This document shows, piece by piece, positions 36,079-44,507 of a stretch of 57,626 nt of DNA. The translations under genes were made by a program, and so were the position numbers. Under the pieces are notes generated by a model. It was given only the letters and a program-made list of their open reading frames with translations, ran no database searches and was not told the origin of the DNA. The stretch spans positions 1-57,626 of the forward strand of contig JAIHAN010000002.1 of the NCBI GenBank assembly GCA_020054815.1, read 5' to 3'. The DNA comes from Peptococcaceae bacterium. Its GTDB lineage: Bacteria; Bacillota; Peptococcia; DRI-13. Numbering within the stretch: the first letter of the stretch is position 1; each line of letters starts with the position of its first letter.

Positions 36079-36895
36079 CATCAAGATGAGAAGCGCCCAG
36101 GGCGGCAACCATAAAAAAGGCGGCCAGCACATCTCCGGGGCGGAAAGGATTGTACCGGAAGAAGATATTTTTTCCACTGTATCCAGTCTTTTAAAACGCT
36201 CTTTAACCCACAGCAAAGGAAAGGCTGATTTTATTAATATCTCCCTGGAAGAAATAAAAAGAGAGGAGATCATTTATCTCTCCTCATTACCTATCACCAC
36301 CCTGGAAGTGAGAAACTACAAAGAAGGAAGAGCAGGAGCAATTCAGTGCTTGCACACAGCAGGGCTCTCCCTCCCGCAAGCCCGGGCCATTTTAAATCTT
36401 TTAGCTGAAGCCCCCTCTCTCCGAGGAGCTATGTTAATTGACATCCATACCTTAAAGCGCCTGGAACCCGACCTTCAGCGGGGAGTAAGGGCTACTGGCA
36501 TGGACTGGGCCCCGGAAATTTACCCCCGGTTAGAAGCCTTCCTGGAAAAAGAAGGTCTGAACAATATTCATGTCAGGGAAGCTCTCGCCTTAGCCAGCAA
36601 AGTAGCCAGAGCTCCGGGCATTGTAGCCGAAATATGCTGGTCAGATGATCCCGAATACACCGCAGGTTATGTAGCATCCCCCAGCCTTGGCTATATGCGA
36701 CTAACCCATTTAAAGCCTGCCGGTGTTGCCAAAGGAGGCAGAATTTTTTGCTTTGATCCATGCCAAGCCAATTTGCAGCAATGTCTCCACTGGCTGGAAG
36801 AGCAGATAACCGTCATCAATGAAATTGGCCCCTGTAAGGGAATATTTTCCCTAAACAATTACTTTGGAGAAAACAAGTATGGAGTTAATCGCTGA
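36059..36895 (+). CDS. bioW: 6-carboxyhexanoate-CoA ligase (pimeloyl-CoA synthetase)
   Basis: Activates pimelate to pimeloyl-CoA, the BioF substrate. 278 aa from ATG 36059, which has GGAGGG nine bases upstream; the track start 36050 touches the SD directly. Motifs seen: MRSAQGG, GQHISGAERIV, RAPGIVAEICWSDDPEYTAGYV. It overlaps the upstream membrane ORF and the downstream bioF (17 bp), indicating translational coupling. Use of BioW implies a free pimelate route, common in Firmicutes. Confidence 0.94.
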   Translation: MQKKLYNIKMRSAQGGNHKKGGQHISGAERIVPEEDIFSTVSSLLKRSLTHSKGKADFINISLEEIKREEIIYLSSLPITTLEVRNYKEGRAGAIQCLHTAGLSLPQARAILNLLAEAPSLRGAMLIDIHTLKRLEPDLQRGVRATGMDWAPEIYPRLEAFLEKEGLNNIHVREALALASKVARAPGIVAEICWSDDPEYTAGYVASPSLGYMRLTHLKPAGVAKGGRIFCFDPCQANLQQCLHWLEEQITVINEIGPCKGIFSLNNYFGENKYGVNR

Positions 36896-38042
36896 CCGTT
36901 TAAATGAAATAAAAAAACAAAAAATGTATAGAGTATTAACCTACTTAAACGCACCTCAAGGCCCCCGTACCATCATAGACGGACGCGAAGTTTTATTACT
37001 AGCTTCCAACAGTTACCTGGGCCTTTGTAACGATGAACGGCTCAAAGCCGCAGCCATCAAGGCCATTCATGAATACGGCGTTGGCTCTGGAGGTTCCCGT
37101 TTAACCACTGGAAGCTACCAGCTTCACCGGGAACTGGAACTGGCCCTGGCCCGTTTCAAAGGTACGGAGGCCGCACTGGTCTTCAATACGGGCTATATGG
37201 CCAACCTGGGCGCCGTCGCCGCTTTAGCAGATAAATCATGGGTTGTTTTTAGCGATGAGTTAAACCATGCCAGCATTATCGACGGCTGTAAATTAAGCGG
37301 CGCCAAAATTGTCATTTATAAACATTGTCATATGGGAGATCTGTACCAGAAGTTAAAAGAATTCCAGGGCTATCCAAGCCTCATTGTCACCGACGGCGTT
37401 TTTAGTATGGATGGAGATATTGCTCCGCTAGAGGACATTGTTCAAATTGCTAATCAATTTGGCGCCCTCATCATGGTAGATGATGCCCATGCGACAGGGG
37501 TCCTGGGTGCCAACGGCGGAGGAACGGTAGAACTCTTCGGTTTAAAAGACAGGATAGACATACAAATGGGTACCCTAAGCAAAGCCTTAGCCAGTGAGGG
37601 CGGCTATATTGCTGGCCGGCAATGCCTCATCGATTATTTACGAAACCGGGCCAGAAGTTTTATTTTTACCACTGCCCTGTCCCCCGCCACTATTGCCGTG
37701 GCTTTGGCAGCACTGGACATCGTGGAAAAGGAGCCGGCAAGGCGTAAGGTCCTTCTGGAAAACACCCAATGGCTATGCTCCCGGCTTAAAGAGGCGGGAC
37801 TGCAAATACACGAGAATAAAACTCCCATCATCCCCATTATAATAGGTGAAGCAGAGAGAGCTCTGCAGTTCAGTCAAATACTGCTGGCAAAGGGGATCTT
37901 CATTCCTGCCATTCGCCCGCCCACTGTCCCTCCTGGCACCAGTCGTCTGAGGCTGACCTTAATGGCTACCCATAGTTACGAGGATTTAAATTATGCCCTG
38001 GAAAAAATAATTGAAGCAGCCAGGGAACTTGAGATTATATAA
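36879..38042 (+). CDS. bioF: 8-amino-7-oxononanoate synthase
   Basis: PLP enzyme condensing pimeloyl-CoA and alanine. 387 aa from ATG 36879 (SD TTGGAG); the track start is a TTG with no ribosome site. SNSYLGLCND, GSGGSRLTTGSYQLH, FNTGYMANLG, DDAHATGVLG and the PLP lysine in GTLSKALASEGGYIAG are present. Last gene of the plus-strand biotin run; no bioB is in the window. Confidence 0.95.
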   Translation: MELIADRLNEIKKQKMYRVLTYLNAPQGPRTIIDGREVLLLASNSYLGLCNDERLKAAAIKAIHEYGVGSGGSRLTTGSYQLHRELELALARFKGTEAALVFNTGYMANLGAVAALADKSWVVFSDELNHASIIDGCKLSGAKIVIYKHCHMGDLYQKLKEFQGYPSLIVTDGVFSMDGDIAPLEDIVQIANQFGALIMVDDAHATGVLGANGGGTVELFGLKDRIDIQMGTLSKALASEGGYIAGRQCLIDYLRNRARSFIFTTALSPATIAVALAALDIVEKEPARRKVLLENTQWLCSRLKEAGLQIHENKTPIIPIIIGEAERALQFSQILLAKGIFIPAIRPPTVPPGTSRLRLTLMATHSYEDLNYALEKIIEAARELEII

Positions 38043-38059
38043 TTTTACACATTATCTGT

Positions 38060-39748
38060 TTACGACTCCTTATTCCCCGTTTCTTTTTCGTAAGGATAAA
38101 CCTCCAGACCGCCTTCCAGGATTTTTACATTATTGAATCCTAATTCCTGGAGAATCTTGTAGGTCAGGTAGGCCCGTTTGCCCAGTTTACATACTACGAC
38201 AATCTCCTGGTCCGGATCCATTTCTTCGGCTTCCATGCGGACATAGCTCAAAGGAATATTATCGGAACCAGGCAGGTGAACACTCTTAAATTCATCTTCA
38301 ATACGCACATCTAAGAGGTAAGTATCCGGGTTTTCTTTGAGCTTGTCGGCCAACTCCTGGTAAGTGAGCCCGGAAAACTTCCCCGCCAGCTTGTTGGCCA
38401 TGACATGGGAAGCCACCAGGGTATTGGCCATGGCCATAGAAAAGGGAGGAGCATAAGCCAAATCCAGATTGCTTAAATCGTCAACAGTGGCCCCTAAAGA
38501 GATGGCTGTAACGTAGATATCAATGGGTTTATCTACTACGCCGTCCCCGACAATCTGAGCTCCCAAGATTTTACGGGTCTTTTTGTCTACCACCAGTTTC
38601 GTAATAATATCAGCGCAATCCTCGTAGAAATGGGACTTGTCATGGGTTGGCACCCAAACCATTTCCGGTTCAAAACCGGCCTTTTTGGCCTCTTCTACAG
38701 TGAGTCCTGTCCTGGCCCCATTCATGTGAAAGACTTTGACAATAGCTGTACCCAGGACACCCGGAAACTTTTCGGCTTTTTTGTCAAGGGCAATGTTGAT
38801 GCCGGCTATACGACCTGTTTTATTGGCTGTAGAACCCATGGGATACCAGACAGGTTTGCCGGTAAGCAGGTGGTAATTCTCGGCGCAATCCCCCACGGCA
38901 AAAATTCCCGGGATACTCGTTTCCTGGAAGGGGTCTACGGCAATAGCACCGGTAGGTCCAATCTTTATACCTGCCTCCCGGGCCAGCTCCACATTCGGCT
39001 TAATGCCCGTGGCTAAGACCACCAACTGGGCCGGTATTTCCTCATAAGGTAAACGGGCAGCCTGGACGTTACCTTCCTCGTTCCCGGTAAAGCCCACTAC
39101 TTTCGTACCCGTTCTTATTTTCAGGCCGCACTGGGCAATGTTGCGTGTGACGAAAAGAGCCATTTCCTGATCAAACCCCGGCATAATGGTGGGAGCCATT
39201 TCCACCAGGGTGGTTTTAATACCCTGCCGTACCAGGTTTTCCGCCGTTTCCAGGCCGATGAATCCTCCCCCTACCACCAGGGCCTCTTTAACAGTACCGC
39301 CCTCTACCAGCTTACGAATATTCTCCGCATCCAAAACGGTGCGTAAAGTAAAGATATTACCCAAATCTACTCCCGGTATGGGCGGTACAATGGGCGAAGC
39401 ACCTGTGGCCAGGACCAGGTAATCATAAGCATACTCTTTCTCCTGGTTTTTCTTTGAATCCGTAACAAGAACCTTTTTCTCGGCGGGAAGGATTTGGGTC
39501 ACTTCATGATTGACGAAAATCTGGATCCCCTGTTCCAGTTTGAACTCATGAGGGGCCCGCACTACCAGCTCCCGGCGCTCTTTCATCATACCCCCGATGT
39601 AATAGGGCAGCCCGCACCCGGCATAAGAAACATCTCCTTCGCGGGTAAAAATAAAAACTTCAAGATGGGGGTTTTCTCTTTTAGCTTTGCTGGCCGCCTT
39701 GGTCCCGGCTGCCACTCCCCCAATCACGATCAGCCGTTTTTTCTCCAC
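38060..39748 (-). CDS. CoA-disulfide/persulfide reductase with C-terminal rhodanese domain
   Basis: FAD/NAD(P)H enzyme reducing CoA disulfides, persulfides or polysulfides. GTG 39748 with GAGGAGG upstream gives 562 aa starting MEKKRLIVIGGVAAG; the track start extends into repeat DNA. FAD site GGVAAGT, active-site cysteine about 45 in VSYAGCGLPYY, second dinucleotide site VVGGGFIGLE, GDCAEN, dimerisation domain, and a rhodanese domain from about 465 with active cysteine about 520 in VVCKLGKRAY. It sits next to the siroheme amidase and dsr genes, so a role in sulfur handling is likely. Confidence 0.92.
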   Translation of the reverse strand: MEKKRLIVIGGVAAGTKAASKAKRENPHLEVFIFTREGDVSYAGCGLPYYIGGMMKERRELVVRAPHEFKLEQGIQIFVNHEVTQILPAEKKVLVTDSKKNQEKEYAYDYLVLATGASPIVPPIPGVDLGNIFTLRTVLDAENIRKLVEGGTVKEALVVGGGFIGLETAENLVRQGIKTTLVEMAPTIMPGFDQEMALFVTRNIAQCGLKIRTGTKVVGFTGNEEGNVQAARLPYEEIPAQLVVLATGIKPNVELAREAGIKIGPTGAIAVDPFQETSIPGIFAVGDCAENYHLLTGKPVWYPMGSTANKTGRIAGINIALDKKAEKFPGVLGTAIVKVFHMNGARTGLTVEEAKKAGFEPEMVWVPTHDKSHFYEDCADIITKLVVDKKTRKILGAQIVGDGVVDKPIDIYVTAISLGATVDDLSNLDLAYAPPFSMAMANTLVASHVMANKLAGKFSGLTYQELADKLKENPDTYLLDVRIEDEFKSVHLPGSDNIPLSYVRMEAEEMDPDQEIVVVCKLGKRAYLTYKILQELGFNNVKILEGGLEVYPYEKETGNKES

Positions 39749-39774
39749 TCTATTTCCTCCTCTCTCTTCTATGA

Positions 39775-39895
39775 CTTCCGCTTTCCGACATCCGACATCC
39801 AATTTATCGGTGACCAGAGCCCAGTGTCCGGTTAATTTACTGGTCACTGGTAACAGGTCACCGGTCACGGAACGGAGCTGCCAACTATCAACTTA
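39775..39895. repeat. short-period repeats entering the 3' end of the CbiA-family gene
   Basis: TCCGACA TCCGACA and GGTCAC-type units (GGTCACTGG, GGTCACCGGTCACGG) fill the gap. The TAGTTGN-type end (CCAACTATCAACTTA) encodes the last residues KLIVGSS of the amidase, so repeat DNA appears to have replaced the native C-terminus. Confidence 0.55.
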
Positions 39896-41262
39896 TACTG
39901 CCTGGCCTTCTCCACCAGGGCCGGCGCCCATTCCGGCGTGCTCAAGGCATGGATATGGGTATAGGTGGCAAAGGTATTCTTATAGGTTAAGCCCTCCAGC
40001 TTTCCGGTAATACCGTTCCCCCGTTCCAGGCTGCAGGAGAGGCTTGTCATTTGTTCATCCAGGTTGATGACCTTAGAATGATGGAACTTGTGTCCCACCA
40101 CCAGGCAGCCCTGGGGATAAAAAGAAGATTTCTCTCCCACCCGCATGGCCACATACCCGTGGGCCTGGGGTTTATCACCAAAGACCGTATCACAGGCCAA
40201 AGCCCCCACCATGGCATAGGTCTGTCCATGTATCCGGATGGAGCGGGTCAAATACATGAGTCCGCCGCACTCGGCATAAACGGGCAGTCCCTTTTCAATT
40301 AAATCTTTAATATTCTTCCTTAAGGACTGGTTAGCTTCCAGTTCCTTGGCAAACATTTCGGGGAAACCCCCACCGATGTATAAACCATGGACTTCCGGCA
40401 ATTCCGGCTGACTGAAGCTGTCTACAAAAACCAGTTCAGCTCCGGCCCTTTCCAGCGCTTCTAAATTCTCGGGATAGTAGAAAGAAAAGGCTGCATCCTT
40501 CAAGACCCCAATTCTTACTTTATCTAACGTGATCTCTGTCGCTGCAGACACGGACAGGGGTAAGTCTTCCTGATTCCGGGCAATCTCCAGGAGTTTGGGT
40601 ATGTCTACATTTTCCTTGATTAAATTGGCTGCCCTTATTCTCAAATCCTGGGCAGCGGAATTTTCCTGGGTTGGCACCAAACCCAGATGCCTTTCGGGCA
40701 ATTCCAGCCATTTTTCTTTGGGTACTGCTCCCAGCACCGGCACGGGACAATAATCAGCGATGGCTTTCCGCAGTTTACTTTCATGGCGGGGATTGGCCAC
40801 TTTATTTAGAATAACCCCCACCACATTTAATTCCGGGTCGAAATGCACAAACCCGTTCACCAGAGCGGCTACACTGCGGGTCATGCGTTCCGTACTGACA
40901 ACCAAAATTACTGGACTTTTCGTTATTTTGGCTAATTCCGCCGTAGAGCCTTCTCCCCGGTCCCCCAGGCCATCATATAACCCCATAGCGCCTTCAATCA
41001 CGGCAATATCCGCCTGAGAACCTTTTCTCGCCAGGGAATCTATGATCACTTCTGGTTTCATTAAATATGGGTCCAGGTTACGGCAGGGCATCCCTGCAGC
41101 CACCGTTAACCAGCCGGGATCAATATAGTCGGGCCCTTTTTTAAAAGGCTGCACCTTTAACCCCTCCAGGCTTAGGGCTGCCACCAGGCCAAAAACTACC
41201 GTAGTCTTTCCGGAGCGGCCATGGGAAGCCGATAAAAGCAAACGGGGTACTTTAACGTTCAT
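39865..41262 (-). CDS. CbiA/CobB-family glutamine amidotransferase, probable siroheme amidase DsrN
   Basis: ATP- and glutamine-dependent amidation of corrin or siroheme carboxylates. 465 aa: P-loop ASHGRSGKTT at the N-terminus, dethiobiotin-synthetase-like core, and a C-terminal GATase with YIGGGFPEMF, catalytic cysteine in YAECGGLMYLT and histidine in VGHKFHHS. CbiA makes cobyrinate diamide, but no other cobalamin gene is here and dsrC lies directly upstream. DsrN, a CbiA homologue known to make siroheme amide for DsrAB, is the better guess. The last few residues are encoded by repeat DNA. Confidence 0.88.
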   Translation of the reverse strand: MNVKVPRLLLSASHGRSGKTTVVFGLVAALSLEGLKVQPFKKGPDYIDPGWLTVAAGMPCRNLDPYLMKPEVIIDSLARKGSQADIAVIEGAMGLYDGLGDRGEGSTAELAKITKSPVILVVSTERMTRSVAALVNGFVHFDPELNVVGVILNKVANPRHESKLRKAIADYCPVPVLGAVPKEKWLELPERHLGLVPTQENSAAQDLRIRAANLIKENVDIPKLLEIARNQEDLPLSVSAATEITLDKVRIGVLKDAAFSFYYPENLEALERAGAELVFVDSFSQPELPEVHGLYIGGGFPEMFAKELEANQSLRKNIKDLIEKGLPVYAECGGLMYLTRSIRIHGQTYAMVGALACDTVFGDKPQAHGYVAMRVGEKSSFYPQGCLVVGHKFHHSKVINLDEQMTSLSCSLERGNGITGKLEGLTYKNTFATYTHIHALSTPEWAPALVEKARQYKLIVGSSVP

Positions 41263-41346
41263 GTATATATCACCTATTTCTGTTTAACTTGTATCACATT
41301 TACATCATAGCTTGTAAAGTCCCCATGCACAATATAATCTTGCCTT

Positions 41347-41370
41347 CAGTGACCAGTGTCCAGTGACCAG
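41347..41370. repeat. 7-bp periodic repeat CAGTGAC/CAGTGTC
   Basis: CAGTGAC CAGTGTC CAGTGAC CAG between the amidase gene and dsrC; the surrounding 41263-41427 interval shows no gene. Confidence 0.7.
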
Positions 41371-41427
41371 AAATTAATAGTCTAATTTATGTTCACTTCT
41401 CCTGGACTCCGGTCACCGGCCACAGAG

Positions 41428-41466
41428 AAAAGAACAGCCAGTACTAACCGTACTGGCTGTTCTTTT
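41428..41466 (-). terminator. intrinsic terminator after dsrC
   Basis: Long perfect stem (16 bp, AAAGAACAGCCAGTAC and complement) with a 5-nt loop and T-rich tail; it closes the dsr transcript before the amidase gene. Confidence 0.92.
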
Positions 41467-41474
41467 GTTTTAAA

Positions 41475-41795
41475 TTAAACGCAACCTGTGGGTTTGGGTA
41501 AACCAGCCAGTTTACATGCACCTTTGGCGGGGCCAGTGGGGAACAGGTCATAAATTTCCTTTAAGCTGAAACCTGTTTCCTTAGTGAGTTTTCTAATCAT
41601 AGGTGCAATACCAAACTGGAGATAGTAGTTGCGGAGATAATTGATGACTTTCCAGTGGTCTTCAGTTAATTCACCGGTGACCTCTTCTGTAGGAGCTAAA
41701 GCTTTAGCTACAGCTTCGTTCCAAAGATCAGGGTTTACCATGAAACCATCCTCATCAAGTTCTATCACAACACCATTTACTTCAATACTTGCCAT
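41475..41795 (-). CDS. dsrC: sulfur carrier protein DsrC
   Basis: Carries sulfite-derived sulfur as a trisulfide between DsrAB and DsrMK. 106 aa from ATG 41795 (GAGGTG upstream; MASIEVNG), the track start being five codons too long. The flexible C-terminal arm has both essential cysteines: Cys94 in GACKLAG and penultimate Cys105 in PTGCV. Core ELTEDHWKVINYLRNYY is typical. It follows dsrK by 24 bp and is the last gene before the terminator. Confidence 0.97.
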   Translation of the reverse strand: MASIEVNGVVIELDEDGFMVNPDLWNEAVAKALAPTEEVTGELTEDHWKVINYLRNYYLQFGIAPMIRKLTKETGFSLKEIYDLFPTGPAKGACKLAGLPKPTGCV

Positions 41796-41819
41796 AAGAC
41801 AACACCTCACTGTTTTTTA

Positions 41820-43175
41820 TTATTCTAAAACTAAGGCATAACCAACCAAATCCATGAGCCCGCCAATCTTAAAGCCGGGAACTTCTTTCTCATAACCTTC
41901 GAAGGCTACAGGGAACTGGGCTTTACAGATTGAGCAAGGTGCACAGAGATAATTGGCGCCTGTAGCTCTCACCTGGTCCCGTTTAACTTGAGTGACCTTT
42001 TTTCGCCACTCAATCATTTCTTCCATGAGGATGCCCCCACCGGAGCCACAGCAGAAATTCTTCTCCCGGTTAGGATACATCTCCACGAAATTATTGACAC
42101 AGGCTCTTAGTACAATACGGGGTTCCTCCATGAGATTACTGGAACGCACCGCATTGCAGGGATCGTGTAAAGTAACAATTTTGTCATCGTTTTTGGAAGG
42201 ATCAAGCTTAAGCTGACCCCGCTGGATGGCTGCTGCAGCTTCTTCGATGATATGGGTGATTTCAAAGGGTACAGGCCCGCTTAAACTGGGTGTGTACATT
42301 CTGGCAGCCCGCCAGCCGTGTCCACACTCCCCCTGCACAACTTTTTTAACCCCCAGTTTCTTAGCAATCCTAACCAGACGGTTATTATGGGACTTCATAG
42401 TGAAGTCATGGTCAAAGAAGAGCCCAAAATTACCTGCTTCCAGAATCTCGGAAGAGATAGTCCAGTTGGCCCCGATAGCATGGAAGAATTTTGCCGCTCC
42501 CACCATGGTATCAAAGTTGGTAAAAAAGTCGGCAGAAGAAGGAACATACAGGATTTCAGCCTTTTGGTCCACGGGTATTTTGACATCAACACCCGTTTCC
42601 TCTCTGATCTCATCTTCAATAAATTCACAGCTGTCAATGCAGGCCCCTTTGGGTATGCCCATGTTATTCCCAGTCTTATCTACCTGCTTGGCGATACTCA
42701 TATGAAACTTGGGTACGAGACCAAGATACACCAGGATTTGTCGCGCCATGATGGTAACTTCTGCCGTATCTATGCCCAGGGGACAGAATACGGCACAGCG
42801 CCGGCATTCGTTGCACTGGTAGAAATAGTTAACCCATTTTTCCAGGAGTTCATCATCAAGTTCCCTGGCACCGACGAAACTTCCCAGGAGCTTTCCGCCG
42901 GCAGTAAAATACTTTTTATAAACAGCCCTCATCAAATCAGCTCTGGCTGCAGGTATATTATCAGGATCACCTGTACCAAGGTAAACGTGGCACTCTTTGG
43001 CACAACGCCCGCACTTGGTACAGTTTTCCATGGCCATCACCACAGCCCGGCACTGGTTTTTCATTCTCTCAAAGAGCTGTTTGGTTCTTTCTACTCTTTT
43101 CTCAGGTTCCGTTGTGGTAACCGGAATGGGATGCAAGTCAGTTTCCAAATGAATGATGGTTTTAATAGCTGACAC
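41820..43175 (-). CDS. dsrK: DsrK, Fe-S/CCG-domain subunit of the sulfite reduction complex
   Basis: Cytoplasmic catalytic subunit thought to reduce the DsrC trisulfide with electrons from DsrM. 451 aa: two [4Fe-4S] motifs CTKCGRCAKEC (52-62) and CNECRRCAVFCP (121-132), then two CCG-type blocks around HDPCNAV and FCCGSGGG, as in HdrD. GTG start at 43175 overlaps the dsrM end by 14 bp; the SD abuts the start codon, so the exact start is uncertain. The large plus-strand ORF opposite is a shadow. Confidence 0.95.
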   Translation of the reverse strand: MSAIKTIIHLETDLHPIPVTTTEPEKRVERTKQLFERMKNQCRAVVMAMENCTKCGRCAKECHVYLGTGDPDNIPAARADLMRAVYKKYFTAGGKLLGSFVGARELDDELLEKWVNYFYQCNECRRCAVFCPLGIDTAEVTIMARQILVYLGLVPKFHMSIAKQVDKTGNNMGIPKGACIDSCEFIEDEIREETGVDVKIPVDQKAEILYVPSSADFFTNFDTMVGAAKFFHAIGANWTISSEILEAGNFGLFFDHDFTMKSHNNRLVRIAKKLGVKKVVQGECGHGWRAARMYTPSLSGPVPFEITHIIEEAAAAIQRGQLKLDPSKNDDKIVTLHDPCNAVRSSNLMEEPRIVLRACVNNFVEMYPNREKNFCCGSGGGILMEEMIEWRKKVTQVKRDQVRATGANYLCAPCSICKAQFPVAFEGYEKEVPGFKIGGLMDLVGYALVLE

Positions 43176-43947
43176 CCCCTTTTTGAGTTGTGACCACCTT
43201 GGCAGAGGTTCCTTTTTCCACTTTCAGAGAAGCAGGTTTCGGGGGCGCTATTTTCGTAGAAATAGCCTGCGTATAGAAAGTACCGATAAAATGGAAAAGC
43301 TTACTAAAGGGGAAATAAATCAGAAGGATCATGACCAGAGTAAAGTGCAGGACAAACCAGCCGTTAGAAGGTAAAGCAACCGGTGAAAAACTTAAAATTC
43401 CTATGACAAAATTTTTGGCCTCTACGTATTCTAACGGCGCCAGGAACCGCATGTAATTCCCGGTAAAGGCGATTGCCAATAAGAGAATAGCATCAAAATA
43501 ATCACTGGGATCAGAGATTTTCTTCACTTCTAAAATGGTTAAACGTCGGATTAAAAGGTAAATGAGTCCGACAAACATGAAGATTCCGGCAACTGAACCA
43601 AGGATATGGGACAACTCTTTGGACAATTCTACGGAAGTCCCGAAATAAATGAATTGTTTTCCTTCAAAGGGGATACCCACCAGGTGTCCTCCCAGAGCAA
43701 GGAATAAACCGATGTGAAAAAACCAGGAGCCAAACCAGAGGGCCTTATCAGTATTAAAAATCTTTTTAAAGAAGATGGCTTCCGTGGCAATTTCCACGAC
43801 GACGTCTTTGGTTGTTTCCGGGGCAGGATACAAAACCTGTTCATGGGGTATGGGAGCACTGTTCCATCTCCCTATACGATAAATCAAACCTACCACAAAG
43901 CAGGTTACAGCCAGATAAGGAAGAATTCGTCCAATAAAAAACTCCAT
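43162..43947 (-). CDS. dsrM: DsrM, membrane cytochrome b subunit (NarI-like)
   Basis: Quinol-oxidising membrane subunit passing electrons to DsrK. 261 aa with about five membrane helices and histidines suited to bind heme b (WFFHIGLFLALGGHLVG, FVLHFTLV, KLFHFIGTFY). ATG 43947 follows GGAGGTGAA. Only the MK pair is present; dsrJOP are absent, the Gram-positive pattern. It follows a 53-aa ORF by 38 bp. Confidence 0.94.
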   Translation of the reverse strand: MEFFIGRILPYLAVTCFVVGLIYRIGRWNSAPIPHEQVLYPAPETTKDVVVEIATEAIFFKKIFNTDKALWFGSWFFHIGLFLALGGHLVGIPFEGKQFIYFGTSVELSKELSHILGSVAGIFMFVGLIYLLIRRLTILEVKKISDPSDYFDAILLLAIAFTGNYMRFLAPLEYVEAKNFVIGILSFSPVALPSNGWFVLHFTLVMILLIYFPFSKLFHFIGTFYTQAISTKIAPPKPASLKVEKGTSAKVVTTQKGGVSY

Positions 43948-43985
43948 ATTTCACCTCCGGGGGTATTACTCACCCTGGGCAATTA

Positions 43986-44147
43986 TTACTTGCTGTACTC
44001 TTCCAGTATTACCTCAATGGCTTCAATGGCCATGGCCAGTCCCTCGGCCATGCCTTTTTTGTATTCATTTGACTTGTAGGCTCTCATCTCATTAAGAATA
44101 GGTTTATACATAGCCAAAAAATCTTTCAGGGCTTCTTCTAAAGTCAT
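43986..44147 (-). CDS. 53-aa helical protein between dsrD and dsrM
   Basis: Too short for the ORF track. ATG 44147 has GGGGAG nine bases upstream; the product starts MTLEEALKDF and ends ILEEYSK, with charged amphipathic helices throughout (MAEGLAMAIEAIEVILEE) and no cysteine. It fits the dsr operon strand and spacing. Function unknown. DsrT, a small protein reported upstream of dsrM in some organisms, is a positional candidate, but I cannot verify homology. Confidence 0.65.
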   Translation of the reverse strand: MTLEEALKDFLAMYKPILNEMRAYKSNEYKKGMAEGLAMAIEAIEVILEEYSK

Positions 44148-44196
44148 AGCTGTCTTCTCCCCAAGTTTTTAAGCTTAGGTTTTCCCAACGATGGTA

Positions 44197-44224
44197 AATA
44201 TAATACTTTAACACCGGTATTCAA
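44197..44224 (-). promoter_or_regulatory. possible internal promoter before the 53-aa ORF and dsrM
   Basis: Minus strand TTGAAT, 16 bp, TATATT, 50 bp before the 53-aa ORF. A GC-rich hairpin (GGG-CCGC / GCGG-CCC near 44247-44276) lies just upstream, after dsrD. Together they could uncouple dsrMKC from dsrABD. Confidence 0.4.
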
Positions 44225-44281
44225 GCCTACTGATATGTTAAAGTACGGGACCGCCGCCCAGGAAGCAGCGGCCCGGAAATG

Positions 44282-44488
44282 TCATTCTTTACCCTTTATT
44301 CTGACGTATGATGTGCCCAGATAGAGGAATTCAAGAATATCTTCTTTGGCCAACTCGTTAATTACTTTGTCTACGTCACGCTTAACAGCGCCAATGGCTG
44401 TAGCGATGTCTTTATTCTTAGCCTTGTCAACCTTGTTGAGATATTCAAGGATTTTGGCCCGCAATTCCTCATTTGTAAATTCAGCCAT
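44282..44488 (-). CDS. dsrD: DsrD, activator of dissimilatory sulfite reductase
   Basis: 68-aa winged-helix protein (PF08679 type), IGAVKRDVDKVINELAKEDILEFL as the recognition region. DsrD is known to stimulate DsrAB turnover allosterically and marks reductive rather than oxidative Dsr systems. It follows dsrB by 19 bp with GGTGG before ATG 44488. Confidence 0.95.
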   Translation of the reverse strand: MAEFTNEELRAKILEYLNKVDKAKNKDIATAIGAVKRDVDKVINELAKEDILEFLYLGTSYVRIKGKE

Positions 44489-44507
44489 TTTTTACACCAC
44501 CTATTTT

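Noticed and set aside
39865-41262. Cobalamin biosynthesis as the role of the CbiA-like gene
   Set aside because: No other cobalamin gene nearby and it directly follows dsrC; siroheme amidation is the better explanation, though not proven.
42318-43172. 284-aa plus-strand ORF opposite dsrK
   Set aside because: Exactly antisense to the well-supported dsrK gene, no ribosome site, no family resemblance; a shadow frame.
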